Assembly (NCBI GenBank): GCA_963578625.1 | Contig: CAUZEO010000065.1 | Coordinates: forward strand, 1-17,958 | Reading direction: 5' to 3' | DNA length: 17,958 nucleotides | Source: CAUZEO01 sp963578625 | Lineage (GTDB): Bacteria; Verrucomicrobiota; Kiritimatiellia; SLOV01 | Position numbers and translations under genes: made by a program | In this document: piece by piece, positions 1 to 6,881 of the stretch | How the letters are laid out: the number at the start of each line of letters is the position of its first letter | How positions within the stretch are numbered: the first letter of the stretch is position 1 | Notes under the pieces: generated by a model | The model's database searches: none | What the model saw: only the letters and a program-made list of their open reading frames with translations | Told to the model about the DNA's origin: nothing

Positions 1-1249
1 GCAGGTCGTCGATCAGGTCGAAATTCAAGTGGCGACCTATTTCCGTATTCCGTTCCGCATTCAGCAACATCGGGATGAAGTAAATTCCCGGTTCTATCGT
101 GTAGACCATTCCCTCTTCCAGGGTTCGTGTCAGCCGCAAAGACTTGTGCTCTTGGGGCGGCGGTTCCAGTGCGCCGGATTCATCCTTAAACAAACCGCTG
201 ACATCGTGGACCTGTAGCCCGAGGAGATGACCGATCCCGTGGGGAAAGAAAATAGTCGTGATCTTATTTTCTTTCATCGCATCGTCGCTGCCGCGAACTA
301 CGCCGGTCTCCAGCAAGGCTTCCCGGATCAAGTCGTGTGCTTCCTCATTGAGACTCTTGAATGATTTTCCGACACTCGCGGCGGCGGCCATGTGGTGCTT
401 GATTCGGTCCACGCGGTCAATCAGCTCTCTGAATACCGGGTGAGCGGAATCCCGTGCGTGAGTTCGGGTCAAGTCCGCAGCGTATCCGCGCACCGTGAAT
501 CCTGCATCGCACAACATGACCTGCGCGTTGGTACTGTCCGAACGGCGTTTCGGCTCGTAGTGGAGAATCGCGGACTTCTCATCGAGGGCCACGATGCTGG
601 GGAAAGGGAGTTCCTCTTCGGTGGCATGACAGGCGTTCAGATAGGCCAAGTGAATATCAAATTCGCTTTTCCCGTCAAAAAATGCATCTCGGGCGGTGTG
701 GTGCGCCTGAAGAGCCACGCGGTTGGCATCGCGAATTTGTTCGATCTCATACGGCGTTTTCAGGGATCGGTGATAATCGAGGCGATTGCGGAGGTGATTT
801 TCATTGTACAACAGGGACGAGAGCCCGATGCGGGATGCGTACTCCGTGTCTTCGCCCATAAATGCGATGCGGCGAGCCGGGGGGAGGAGTTTGAGCAGAT
901 CATCGGAGTGGGTCGCTTCGATCAACTCGAAGGCATCGGCCCACCAACTTTCGCAGGTGACCGATGTATCCAGCCAGAAGGATTGTGATTGGACGCGATA
1001 GAGGACCGGCTTTTGTCCTGGCCGAATCAGCACGGACTGGTCCGGCAAATTGAGAGGAACCCAATGACGAAAGTGGCCGTGGGCGCGGAAGGGGACGGTG
1101 ATGTCGTCCGCGAAGTAGGTTCTCGTTCGTCCGCTATGGAGGAGTACGCCCTCGACCTGAACATTTTCTTTTTCCAGCAACTCCAGCGTATCTTCGTACC
1201 GGTGCTGCAGGGTGCTTATGTGCTGGGCGAAAAGTTGGCCGAGGGACAT
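1..1249 (-). CDS. pepQ: Xaa-Pro dipeptidase PepQ (M24B), C-terminus cut by window edge
   Basis: Cytoplasmic metallopeptidase that hydrolyses X-Pro dipeptides. Reading the minus strand from the ATG at 1249 gives 416 codons without a stop before the window edge. The start is MSLGQLFAQH. The pita-bread metal ligands are visible: D248 (LCDAGF), D259 (GYAADLTRTH), H341 in PHGIGHLLGLQVHD, and E386 in YTIEPGIYF. Spacing matches the E. coli PepQ ligands (246, 257, 339, 384 from memory) with a constant offset of two. The fifth ligand, a Glu near residue 425, lies beyond the window, so roughly 25-30 residues are missing. The N-terminal half (residues 1-155) is the creatinase/prolidase-type N domain. 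The gene is divergent from the small gene at 1392. No strong Shine-Dalgarno precedes the start. Identification is firm. Confidence 0.93.
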   Translation of the reverse strand, partial: MSLGQLFAQHISTLQHRYEDTLELLEKENVQVEGVLLHSGRTRTYFADDITVPFRAHGHFRHWVPLNLPDQSVLIRPGQKPVLYRVQSQSFWLDTSVTCESWWADAFELIEATHSDDLLKLLPPARRIAFMGEDTEYASRIGLSSLLYNENHLRNRLDYHRSLKTPYEIEQIRDANRVALQAHHTARDAFFDGKSEFDIHLAYLNACHATEEELPFPSIVALDEKSAILHYEPKRRSDSTNAQVMLCDAGFTVRGYAADLTRTHARDSAHPVFRELIDRVDRIKHHMAAAASVGKSFKSLNEEAHDLIREALLETGVVRGSDDAMKENKITTIFFPHGIGHLLGLQVHDVSGLFKDESGALEPPPQEHKSLRLTRTLEEGMVYTIEPGIYFIPMLLNAERNTEIGRHLNFDLIDDL

Positions 1250-1375
1250 TTCAGGCGGTAGCTTACATATTCGGATCAGAAAGACAATCTTCAAGCGCGT
1301 TCGATTTTCTCAGGATCCGGGGTTGGCCGGGACCCGGAGATCGAATAAGCTTCCGTCTTGGAAAATTTACAGCAC

Positions 1376-1381
1376 AGGAGG
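1376..1381 (+). promoter_or_regulatory. Shine-Dalgarno AGGAGG deciding the start of the 78-aa gene
   Basis: AGGAGG stands 10 nt before ATG 1392. It is one of few strong ribosome sites in the window and selects the short 78-residue reading rather than the longer open frame that begins at 1212 inside pepQ. Confidence 0.6.
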
Positions 1382-1391
1382 TGTGGTCGGT

Positions 1392-1628
1392 ATGTTGAGT
1401 CCCAGTCAGGTTGTTGATGAGTATTACTTGGAGGTGCGTTGCAAGCTTCTCGAGATTGGGGCGATCCTGGACCGGTACGACCGTGCAGTGCAGCGCACCG
1501 GAGATCATGCCTGCGATGGAGACGAGCGTATCGCGAAGTGCCGCGAAGCGTTGTCGATTCTTTGCGATAGCGGATCCGGCGCAAATCGGACCGAGAAGAT
1601 AGCACTACGATTCAGCGATCCGGCATAG
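1392..1628 (+). CDS. Small conserved-looking protein upstream of a TatD-type hydrolase (78 aa)
   Basis: A 78-residue acidic/basic mixed protein starting MLSPSQVVDEYYLEVRCKLL. It has no signal peptide or membrane segment. The first 35 residues look helical, with the pattern YYLEVRCKLLEIGAILDRYD, and the tail ends R-x-E-K-I-x-L-x-F-S-D-P. I recall similar small proteins (helical LELRxxLLxxxxxLDR block and a closing FSD) placed directly before TatD-like hydrolases in planctomycete-type genomes, but I cannot confirm this here. It has a strong Shine-Dalgarno and its TAG stop is followed after 2 nt by the hydrolase ATG, so the two are almost certainly co-transcribed and probably translationally coupled. 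Function unknown; a partner or regulator of the hydrolase is an inference. Confidence 0.7.
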   Translation: MLSPSQVVDEYYLEVRCKLLEIGAILDRYDRAVQRTGDHACDGDERIAKCREALSILCDSGSGANRTEKIALRFSDPA

Positions 1629-1630
1629 CG

Positions 1631-2455
1631 ATGTACATTATTCAGCCCCACTATCACGGGATCGCGCGTACCACGCAGGACTATGAGCGCATGGCGATGT
1701 CGGGTGTTGTCGCGGTGGCTGAGCCGGCATTCTGGGCCGGGTTCGACCGCGACTACCCTGAAACGTTTCTGGATTACTTCAAACAGATCAGCGAATTCGA
1801 ACCGACACGGGCCGCCACGTACGGAATCCAGCACTATTGCTGGGTCGCGGTGAATCCGAAAGAGGCGGAGAACGTTCAGCTGACGCAGGCGGTGCTTGAG
1901 AAGATGCCGGAATATTTCAGCGGTCCGACCGTACTTGGAGTCGGGGAGATCGGCTTGCACAAATCGACACCGAACGAATGCCGAACGTTCGAGATGCAAA
2001 TTGAACTCGCGCTCGAGCACGATCAGTTGATCCTGATTCATACCCCGCATCTCGACGATAAATTGAAGGGTACGACGCGAATTCTTGAAATTCTTAGAAA
2101 CTTTAAACTCGACCGCGAGCGCGTTTGGATTGACCACGTCGAAGAACACACCGTTCGCCTGGTCTTAGACGAAGGCTATTGGGCGGGTATGACGCTTTAC
2201 CCGCTGACAAAAATGACCTCGGAGCGCGCGGCCGATATTTTGGAATTGTATGGCTGGGAACGGATGCTGGTAAACTCCAGCGCGGACTGGGGGCCGAGTG
2301 ATCCGTTCACATTGCAGGCGTGTGTTCTTGAGTGCCGCAGGCGGGGATTCAGCGAGCAGTCGCTCCTCGATATTTTTCACAACGCCCCATGCCAATTTCT
2401 TCGTCAGTGTCCGAAGTGGGACGTGAAGCCGATTCGGATTTCTGCCGAAGAGTAG
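1631..2455 (+). CDS. TatD-type metal-dependent hydrolase (EboB-like)
   Basis: A 274-residue amidohydrolase-fold protein. Metal-binding residues of the TatD family are visible: H7 and H9 (QPHYHG), E106 (GVGEIGLHK), H137 (LIHTPH), H169 (WIDHVEE) and D219 (NSSADWGPSDP). It lacks a signal peptide and should be cytoplasmic. The HVEE / WAGMTLYP / SADWG sequence style resembles the TatD-like proteins of ebo clusters (EboB) more than classical TatD DNases, but no other ebo genes (UbiA prenyltransferase, dehydroquinate-synthase-like) are present in the window, so the substrate is unknown. It begins 2 nt after the 78-aa gene, with no Shine-Dalgarno of its own, consistent with coupling. It is convergent with rpsN. 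The family call is sound; the subfamily is less certain. Confidence 0.85.
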   Translation: MYIIQPHYHGIARTTQDYERMAMSGVVAVAEPAFWAGFDRDYPETFLDYFKQISEFEPTRAATYGIQHYCWVAVNPKEAENVQLTQAVLEKMPEYFSGPTVLGVGEIGLHKSTPNECRTFEMQIELALEHDQLILIHTPHLDDKLKGTTRILEILRNFKLDRERVWIDHVEEHTVRLVLDEGYWAGMTLYPLTKMTSERAADILELYGWERMLVNSSADWGPSDPFTLQACVLECRRRGFSEQSLLDIFHNAPCQFLRQCPKWDVKPIRISAEE

Positions 2456-2493
2456 TATGGGTCAGGTCGTCGTGCGGGGACTTGTGTTCTGGT

Positions 2494-2530
2494 GGGGCTT
2501 CGCTACACGGGTCGGATCCCCGTGCTACGG
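2494..2530. repeat. REP-like extragenic palindrome, copy 1
   Basis: Hairpin CACGGG (2506-2511), 7-nt loop, CCCGTG (2519-2524), embedded in GGGGCTT-n2-CTAC ... GTGCTACG-n-A-n-GGC. A related sequence with the same flanking words occurs at 16663-16696. It lies in the 94-nt gap between the convergent TatD-type gene and rpsN, where it could also act as a weak bidirectional terminator, although no T-run follows. Confidence 0.5.
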
Positions 2531-2549
2531 ATGGCAGGTCGGAGGTTGT

Positions 2550-2819
2550 CTACCAACTTGCTTTGATGACGCCGGGAATTTTCCCTTGGGAAGCGAGTTC
2601 TCGGAAGGCAATTCGAGACAGGTCGTACTTGCGGATGTAGGCGCGTCTGCGCCCAGTCATGCCACATCGGTTGACTACGCGGGTGGGGCTCGCATCCCTC
2701 GGGAGTTTGTGAAGATTTAGATAGTCGCCACTTGCTCTCAACTCCGCGCGCAGGGCGGCGTACTTCTCTACCGAGCGTCGTTTCCGTTTGTTTCGTTCAA
2801 TCCACGATTTTTTCGCCAT
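2550..2819 (-). CDS. rpsN: 30S ribosomal protein uS14, zinc-free type
   Basis: An 89-residue uS14 with the typical start MAKKSWIERNKRK, the PRDASPTRVVNRCGMTGR block and the end GKIPGVIKASW. This is the long C-minus form: it lacks the two CxxC pairs of the short (about 61 aa) zinc-binding form. It assembles into the head of the small subunit. GGAG stands 6 nt before the ATG. It follows rpmB by 12 nt, so the two form an operon. In several bacteria C-minus S14 and L28 are alternative copies expressed when zinc is low (established for Zur regulons), but they can also be the only copies; one window cannot decide. Confidence 0.95.
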   Translation of the reverse strand: MAKKSWIERNKRKRRSVEKYAALRAELRASGDYLNLHKLPRDASPTRVVNRCGMTGRRRAYIRKYDLSRIAFRELASQGKIPGVIKASW

Positions 2820-2831
2820 AATTGTCTCCGC

Positions 2832-3092
2832 TCAGCTCTTTGATCTCAGAAATGCCGATTTATCCGGATTGTCGTAAACTCCAGCTCGCAAATCTTTTAC
2901 CCGGACCCACATGCGACGGACCGTGCCGTCGGAAAAACGAATCTTTTTGCGCTGCATATTGGTCTTGAACGTGCGGCGGGCGATGCCGGTCGTATTGAGG
3001 CCAATACCGCCGCTCTTCTTCGGCAATCCTCTCCGGGTAATCTTGTTGCCTTTTACGGACTTGCGGCCGCGTCGGGTTTCTATTTTAGCCAT
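2832..3092 (-). CDS. rpmB: 50S ribosomal protein bL28, cysteine-free
   Basis: An 86-residue basic protein. The core GNKITRRGLPKK, GLNTTGIARRTFKTNMQ, and IRFSDGTVRRMWVRVKDLRAG fits bL28, which sits in the large subunit near the E site. The usual N-terminal CxxTG zinc-ribbon start is replaced by MAKIETRRGRKSVKGNK, with no cysteine at all, i.e. the C-minus version. A GGAG stands 9 nt upstream of the ATG. It is the first gene of an rpmB-rpsN operon and is divergent from the DUF2089 gene across a 185-nt spacer. The L28 call rests on motif recall and its operon partner; other small r-proteins are less likely. Confidence 0.85.
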   Translation of the reverse strand: MAKIETRRGRKSVKGNKITRRGLPKKSGGIGLNTTGIARRTFKTNMQRKKIRFSDGTVRRMWVRVKDLRAGVYDNPDKSAFLRSKS

Positions 3093-3129
3093 ATCGGTTC
3101 AACTCCAGAAAGGTGCAATGAAGCCAGCC

Positions 3130-3157
3130 ATCCTACCGTTGTGAGTCTTTTAATCAA
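3130..3157 (-). promoter_or_regulatory. Candidate promoter of rpmB-rpsN with an inverted repeat over the -35
   Basis: On the minus strand TTGATT (3152-3157) and TAGGAT (3130-3135) are 16 nt apart, giving an untranslated leader of about 30 nt. A perfect 6-bp inverted repeat AGTCTT-n6-AAGACT (3144-3161) covers the -35, which would suit a repressor site. Only a pattern match. Confidence 0.35.
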
Positions 3158-3252
3158 GACTGAATGCTGATTTTCAGCCGGAAATTGAAAGATCGTGAGC
3201 CCTTCGGCACTAATGTAAATAAAGTGAAGTGCAATATTAGCTTTATTAAAAC

Positions 3253-3275
3253 TATAATGTATTATAATATTCATT
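3253..3275 (+). promoter_or_regulatory. Two overlapping TATAAT boxes within an AT palindrome before the DUF2089 gene
   Basis: TATAAT occurs at 3253-3258 and again at 3263-3268. They sit in the imperfect palindrome AATGTATTATAATATTCATT (3256-3275; 14 of 20 positions symmetric), which resembles proteobacterial Zur/Fur-type AT palindromes. The second box is 9 nt before the GTG start, implying a leaderless or nearly leaderless message. -35 matches are weak. Confidence 0.45.
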
Positions 3276-3277
3276 AA

Positions 3278-3598
3278 GTGAAAGAAAACGCAAAAGACCC
3301 GGTTGAATCCCACTGGTTGGACCCGTTGGATGACGAGGACACAGTATTCATTAAGCGGTTCCTCCTGGCTTCGGGATCTCTGAAAAAGGTGGCACATGCG
3401 TATGGCGTCAGCTATCCGACGATCCGGCTGCGACTCGATCGCCTGATCGCGAAGGTTGAGATTTTCGACCAGCACCGGAACGAATCTCGGTTTGAGCAGC
3501 AGATTCGCGCCAGATATGTGGAGGGACGCATGGACTTCGAGACCTTCAAAATGTTGCTAAAGGCCTACCGGGAAGACACAGAGGAGCCATCACCATGA
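3278..3598 (+). CDS. DUF2089-family HTH protein, GTG start, possibly leaderless
   Basis: A 106-residue soluble protein. Residues 13-60 match the DUF2089 pattern: DEDTVFIKRFLLASGSLKKV followed by the helix-turn-helix-like SYPTIRLRLDRLIAKV. The C-terminal half ends RMDFETFKMLLKAY. The family is thought to be DNA-binding; its targets are not known. The frame has TAA directly before GTG 3278, so the start cannot be farther upstream, and no Shine-Dalgarno is visible. Its stop overlaps the start of the next gene in ATGA (3595-3598), so the two proteins are made together. The pairing with a membrane-anchored secreted protein suggests the regulator may respond to, or control, envelope state; that is an inference. 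Confidence 0.8.
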   Translation: MKENAKDPVESHWLDPLDDEDTVFIKRFLLASGSLKKVAHAYGVSYPTIRLRLDRLIAKVEIFDQHRNESRFEQQIRARYVEGRMDFETFKMLLKAYREDTEEPSP

Positions 3599-4272
3599 AA
3601 ACGAAGTTGCTACTGATCGGAGCCGCATTGGCGGCGCATGCAGCAGCGGAAGAGCCGTTTCCTGTTGCTGATTATTCGTGGTCGGAAGAAACGATTGCTG
3701 ATGGCGTCGAGCAAATCCCGCCATCAGGCGATCAGGCCGAAGCCTGGATACGGGTGACGGGAACACCGGGGACGAAGACGACGACCCGGCTGTTGCACAT
3801 TGATAATCCGGCAGTTACGTCGGCGGTGTACGCGATCGAAGGTGTGTTGCGTTCCCTGGGCGTGGAGGGTGCAGGATACCTGGAAATGTGGAACGAATTT
3901 TCCGATGGGTCTCGCTATTTTTCGCGCACGATGGGCGAAGAAGGATCCATGGCCAAAATTTCCGGTACGACGGCGGGCCGGGCATTTCAACTTCCATTTA
4001 ATCGGCAAGGGACAGACCCGCCGCCCATCCGGCTTGAAATCAACCTGGTTTTACCGGGGGGCGGAGAAGTCAACATCGGGCCGCTGCATCTGGTGGAACT
4101 GGACCAGTCTTCTGCTTTGAGTCAGCGCCGGCAAATTCCATTCGTCTCCTTGCTCGCAATCGTCGGCGTGATGGTTCTTCTCGTCCTCATCACCGCCATG
4201 ACCGTGCGTCGTTCCGCCGCCGCGCACGGCGAGAGTATAGAGGAGAGAAAGATGAAAGCATTCGACACGTGA
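3595..4272 (+). CDS. Secreted protein with C-terminal membrane anchor, partner of DUF2089 gene
   Basis: A 225-residue protein I do not recognise. It begins with a signal peptide (MKTKLLLIGAALAAHAAAEE, likely cut after AHAAA), continues with about 155 residues of predicted extracytoplasmic beta-rich sequence, then one transmembrane segment at roughly residues 183-205 (VSLLAIVGVMVLLVLITAM) and a short basic cytoplasmic tail starting RRSAAAHGES. No catalytic motif is apparent. Its ATG overlaps the stop of the DUF2089 gene by 4 nt. It ends 37 nt before the convergent permease stop, with no clear terminator between. A type I topology with a regulator partner could be a sensing or envelope-maintenance pair, but this is speculation. 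Confidence 0.75.
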   Translation: MKTKLLLIGAALAAHAAAEEPFPVADYSWSEETIADGVEQIPPSGDQAEAWIRVTGTPGTKTTTRLLHIDNPAVTSAVYAIEGVLRSLGVEGAGYLEMWNEFSDGSRYFSRTMGEEGSMAKISGTTAGRAFQLPFNRQGTDPPPIRLEINLVLPGGGEVNIGPLHLVELDQSSALSQRRQIPFVSLLAIVGVMVLLVLITAMTVRRSAAAHGESIEERKMKAFDT

Positions 4273-4309
4273 TCCGTGATTTTTCCTGGTCGTCAATGAA
4301 CATACCGAT

Positions 4310-5320
4310 TCACGCTTCCCGCGCGTGGCGGAAACGATCGAGAGACACGGCGGCGATAATGACGACACCGGTCACCACCTGAGTCACCCACGGTTCCCAG
4401 CCCATGAGTTGGCAGCCGGTTTTAATGACGACCATGATCATGGCGCCGAAGAGAGTTCCGAGGATGGAGCCTTCGCCGCCGCTGAGGCTGGCCCCGCCGA
4501 TGACAACCGCGGCGATGACGTCGAGTTCGTATCCGATCGCGCCGGTGGGGTCGCCCTGTTGCTGGTATGACATCAGCATCAGTCCGGAGAGTCCGGCAAA
4601 GGCGCCCGCGGCGGCGTAGACAAAGACCTTGATACGCTCGACCGCGACCCCGCACAGTCTCGCCGTCAATTCGTTGGATCCGACAGCGACGATGTGCCTT
4701 CCAGGCCTGGTGTAGCGGAGGAAGGCGGCGGTCAGCGCTGCCAGCCCAAACATGACCCACGCCCCGGGGGGAAACAGCATCCATTTCCGGTCATCGGGAA
4801 GGACCGCGAGCAGTTCGCTCAACCATGTCTGGTCGATGTTGACCGGTTTCCCATCGGCGAAGCCTTTTGCGAGGCCACGCACAACCAGAAGAGATCCGAG
4901 GGTAACGATAAAGGGGACCACTTTGAACTTTGTAATGACGATGCCGTTCACCAGGCCGCAGAGAAGGCCCGCAATGATTCCCGCCAGTGCGGCCACTCCC
5001 GGAGGCCATCCCCGCTCCATGCAAATCGCCGTCGCAACCCCCCCGAGCGCGATTACGGACCCGGCGGAAAGATCGATACCCGCGGAAACGATGACCAAGG
5101 TTGCACCGATCGCGGCGATGCCAACGACTACCGTGTAGATCACCATCTTCTCCAGCGTGGCCGGCGACGCGATGGTGGGAGACCGCCACTGGCCGGTTTC
5201 CTGATGGTCCTGCACCATCAATAGTCCGGAGAAAAAAAGAAGCACGACACCCAGCGCGAGTGCCAGTGGAACCATCGGCCGGATATTGCGCCACTGCGAT
5301 GAAGCAAAGAACGATTTCAC
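4310..5320 (-). CDS. Sugar ABC transporter permease (RbsC/XylH type)
   Basis: Inner-membrane permease of a ribose/galactose-type (CUT2) importer, 336 residues from a GTG start. Hydrophobic segments run through the whole length, and the family motif GIDLSAGSVIALGG is present near residue 100, as are NGIVITKFKVVPFIVTLG and the C-terminal VIGGASLSGGEGSILGTLFG loop that contacts the ATPase. The open frame extends to 5503, but that extension is Arg/Ser-rich antisense of the ATPase gene; the GTG at 5318-5320 overlaps the ATPase stop as GTGA and gives the usual RbsC length (about 320). Last gene of the four-gene minus-strand operon. Confidence 0.93.
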   Translation of the reverse strand: MKSFFASSQWRNIRPMVPLALALGVVLLFFSGLLMVQDHQETGQWRSPTIASPATLEKMVIYTVVVGIAAIGATLVIVSAGIDLSAGSVIALGGVATAICMERGWPPGVAALAGIIAGLLCGLVNGIVITKFKVVPFIVTLGSLLVVRGLAKGFADGKPVNIDQTWLSELLAVLPDDRKWMLFPPGAWVMFGLAALTAAFLRYTRPGRHIVAVGSNELTARLCGVAVERIKVFVYAAAGAFAGLSGLMLMSYQQQGDPTGAIGYELDVIAAVVIGGASLSGGEGSILGTLFGAMIMVVIKTGCQLMGWEPWVTQVVTGVVIIAAVSLDRFRHAREA

Positions 5321-6843
5321 CAGGCGGACTCCCCGCCCGTTGCGGCGCTCATGAGGAGTTCCTCGTCGACTTCCTCGCGCAGCTTGGGAGGTAGAAGCAT
5401 TCCTCGATGCATGACCGCGATGCGATCGCAAATGCCGAGAAGTTCGGGGAGATAGCTGCTGATGAGAAGGATTGCCTTTGCCGGCCACCCGTTGCCGCCG
5501 CAAGCCATCTCATCGATTAATTCGTAGATCACCGCCTTGGCCGCGACATCGACTCCCCGGGTGGGTTCATCCAGGAGCATGATATCGACATCGTGTTGGA
5601 GCAGTCGCGCGAGGGCCGACTTTTGTTGATTTCCCCCTGACAGGCTTAGCATGGGCTGAGAGGGATGTTCACATCGAATTTGAAACCGGTCGATCCAACG
5701 GTTCACTGCATGGTACTGATGACGCGGTATCACTATCGGTCCCGGTCCGAAACCGCGAAGCCGGCTCAACGTGAGGTTGTCGGCCACGCTCATGTTCAAG
5801 GCCAGCCCTTCACGTTTTCTGTCCTCGCTAAGAATCCCTGCGCCTTGATCCCAGCGGGCGAGGGGGGTTGCCGGCCCGGTGAAGCGGAACATCGTAATCT
5901 CTCCGCTGCGGATGGGGTCCAATCCGAAGATCGTCCGCAGAAACTCGGTCCGCCCCGCGCCGACCAGTCCGCAAATGCCGAGAACTTCGCCGCGATGAAG
6001 TGTGAGCGAGACAGATGACGGCTTCCGAATTCCCGCAAGATCGCGCACCTCGAGAACCGGTTCTCCTCGAGTTCGCTCGGACCGCGGGTAGAGATCGTCT
6101 ATATCCCGGCCGACCATTCTTCGGATGATTTCTTCCGTGGTGATCTTCACCATGGTTTCGGTGCCGGCCTTGGACCCATCGCGAAGCACGGTGACCCGAT
6201 CGGCAACCTTGTCAATTTCATCAAGGAAGTGCGAAATGTAGACGATGGCGATGCCCTCGTTCTTGAGCCGATGGATGAGTTCGAAAAGGCGGGCGATGTC
6301 CTGCTGTCCCAGGCTGCTGGTGGGTTCGTCGAATACAAGAACGTTGCACCCGATGGCCAGGGACCGCGCAATCTCCACGACCTGTTGCTCGCTCACCGAA
6401 AGGTCACCTGCAATTGCGTTTGCCCGAATGTCTTCGTGACCCAGGGTTGAGAGAGCCGCTCTTGTTCGACTTCTTGCTCGCTTCATGTCCAAGATTCCGG
6501 ATCGCCGTACCGGTTCGACACCGAGCAGAATGTTCTCTTGCACCGTGAGGTGCGGAGCGATGGAAAGCTCCTGGTAAATCATTCCCACGCCGCGCCGCCG
6601 GCCTTCGAGCGGATTCTTTGGCCCATAGGGTTGCCCGTCGAGGGTCATGGATCCGGCATCCGGCTGAAGCGCACCGGAGAGGATTTTCATCAATGTGCTT
6701 TTGCCGGCGCCGTTTTCACCGACCAGCGCGTGCACTTCTCCGGGGCCGACCCCAAAGTCGACATTGTCCAGTGCGACTGTTGCGGCGAAGCGCTTGCAGA
6801 TGCCCTGCATTTCGAGGCGGTAGTTGTTCGCTCGTTCGGACAT
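5317..6843 (-). CDS. Sugar ABC transporter ATP-binding protein (RbsA/MglA type, two ATPase domains)
   Basis: A 508-residue fused double ATPase that drives sugar import. Domain 1: Walker A GENGAGKST (42-50), signature LSVSEQQ (148-154), Walker B VLVFDEP (168-174). Domain 2: degenerate Walker A GLVGAGRTE (292-300, no Lys), consensus signature LSGGNQQ (401-407), Walker B IMLLDEP (421-427). One complete and one degenerate nucleotide site is the normal state in the CUT2 family. Start MSERANNYRLEMQGICKRF; no Shine-Dalgarno is visible. It starts 38 nt after the second binding-protein gene and overlaps the permease by 4 nt. Sugar specificity cannot be read from the ATPase. Confidence 0.95.
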   Translation of the reverse strand: MSERANNYRLEMQGICKRFAATVALDNVDFGVGPGEVHALVGENGAGKSTLMKILSGALQPDAGSMTLDGQPYGPKNPLEGRRRGVGMIYQELSIAPHLTVQENILLGVEPVRRSGILDMKRARSRTRAALSTLGHEDIRANAIAGDLSVSEQQVVEIARSLAIGCNVLVFDEPTSSLGQQDIARLFELIHRLKNEGIAIVYISHFLDEIDKVADRVTVLRDGSKAGTETMVKITTEEIIRRMVGRDIDDLYPRSERTRGEPVLEVRDLAGIRKPSSVSLTLHRGEVLGICGLVGAGRTEFLRTIFGLDPIRSGEITMFRFTGPATPLARWDQGAGILSEDRKREGLALNMSVADNLTLSRLRGFGPGPIVIPRHQYHAVNRWIDRFQIRCEHPSQPMLSLSGGNQQKSALARLLQHDVDIMLLDEPTRGVDVAAKAVIYELIDEMACGGNGWPAKAILLISSYLPELLGICDRIAVMHRGMLLPPKLREEVDEELLMSAATGGESAW

Positions 6844-6881
6844 CGCATGTGGCGAATGATCCCGTCTCCCGGGATCGCGCG

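Noticed and set aside
392..988. 198-aa plus-strand ORF
   Set aside because: Antisense shadow of pepQ, whose metal ligands are all in the minus frame.
5321..5503. 61-residue N-terminal extension of the permease
   Set aside because: Arg/Ser-rich antisense of the ATPase 3' end; GTG 5320 overlaps the ATPase stop and gives normal family length.
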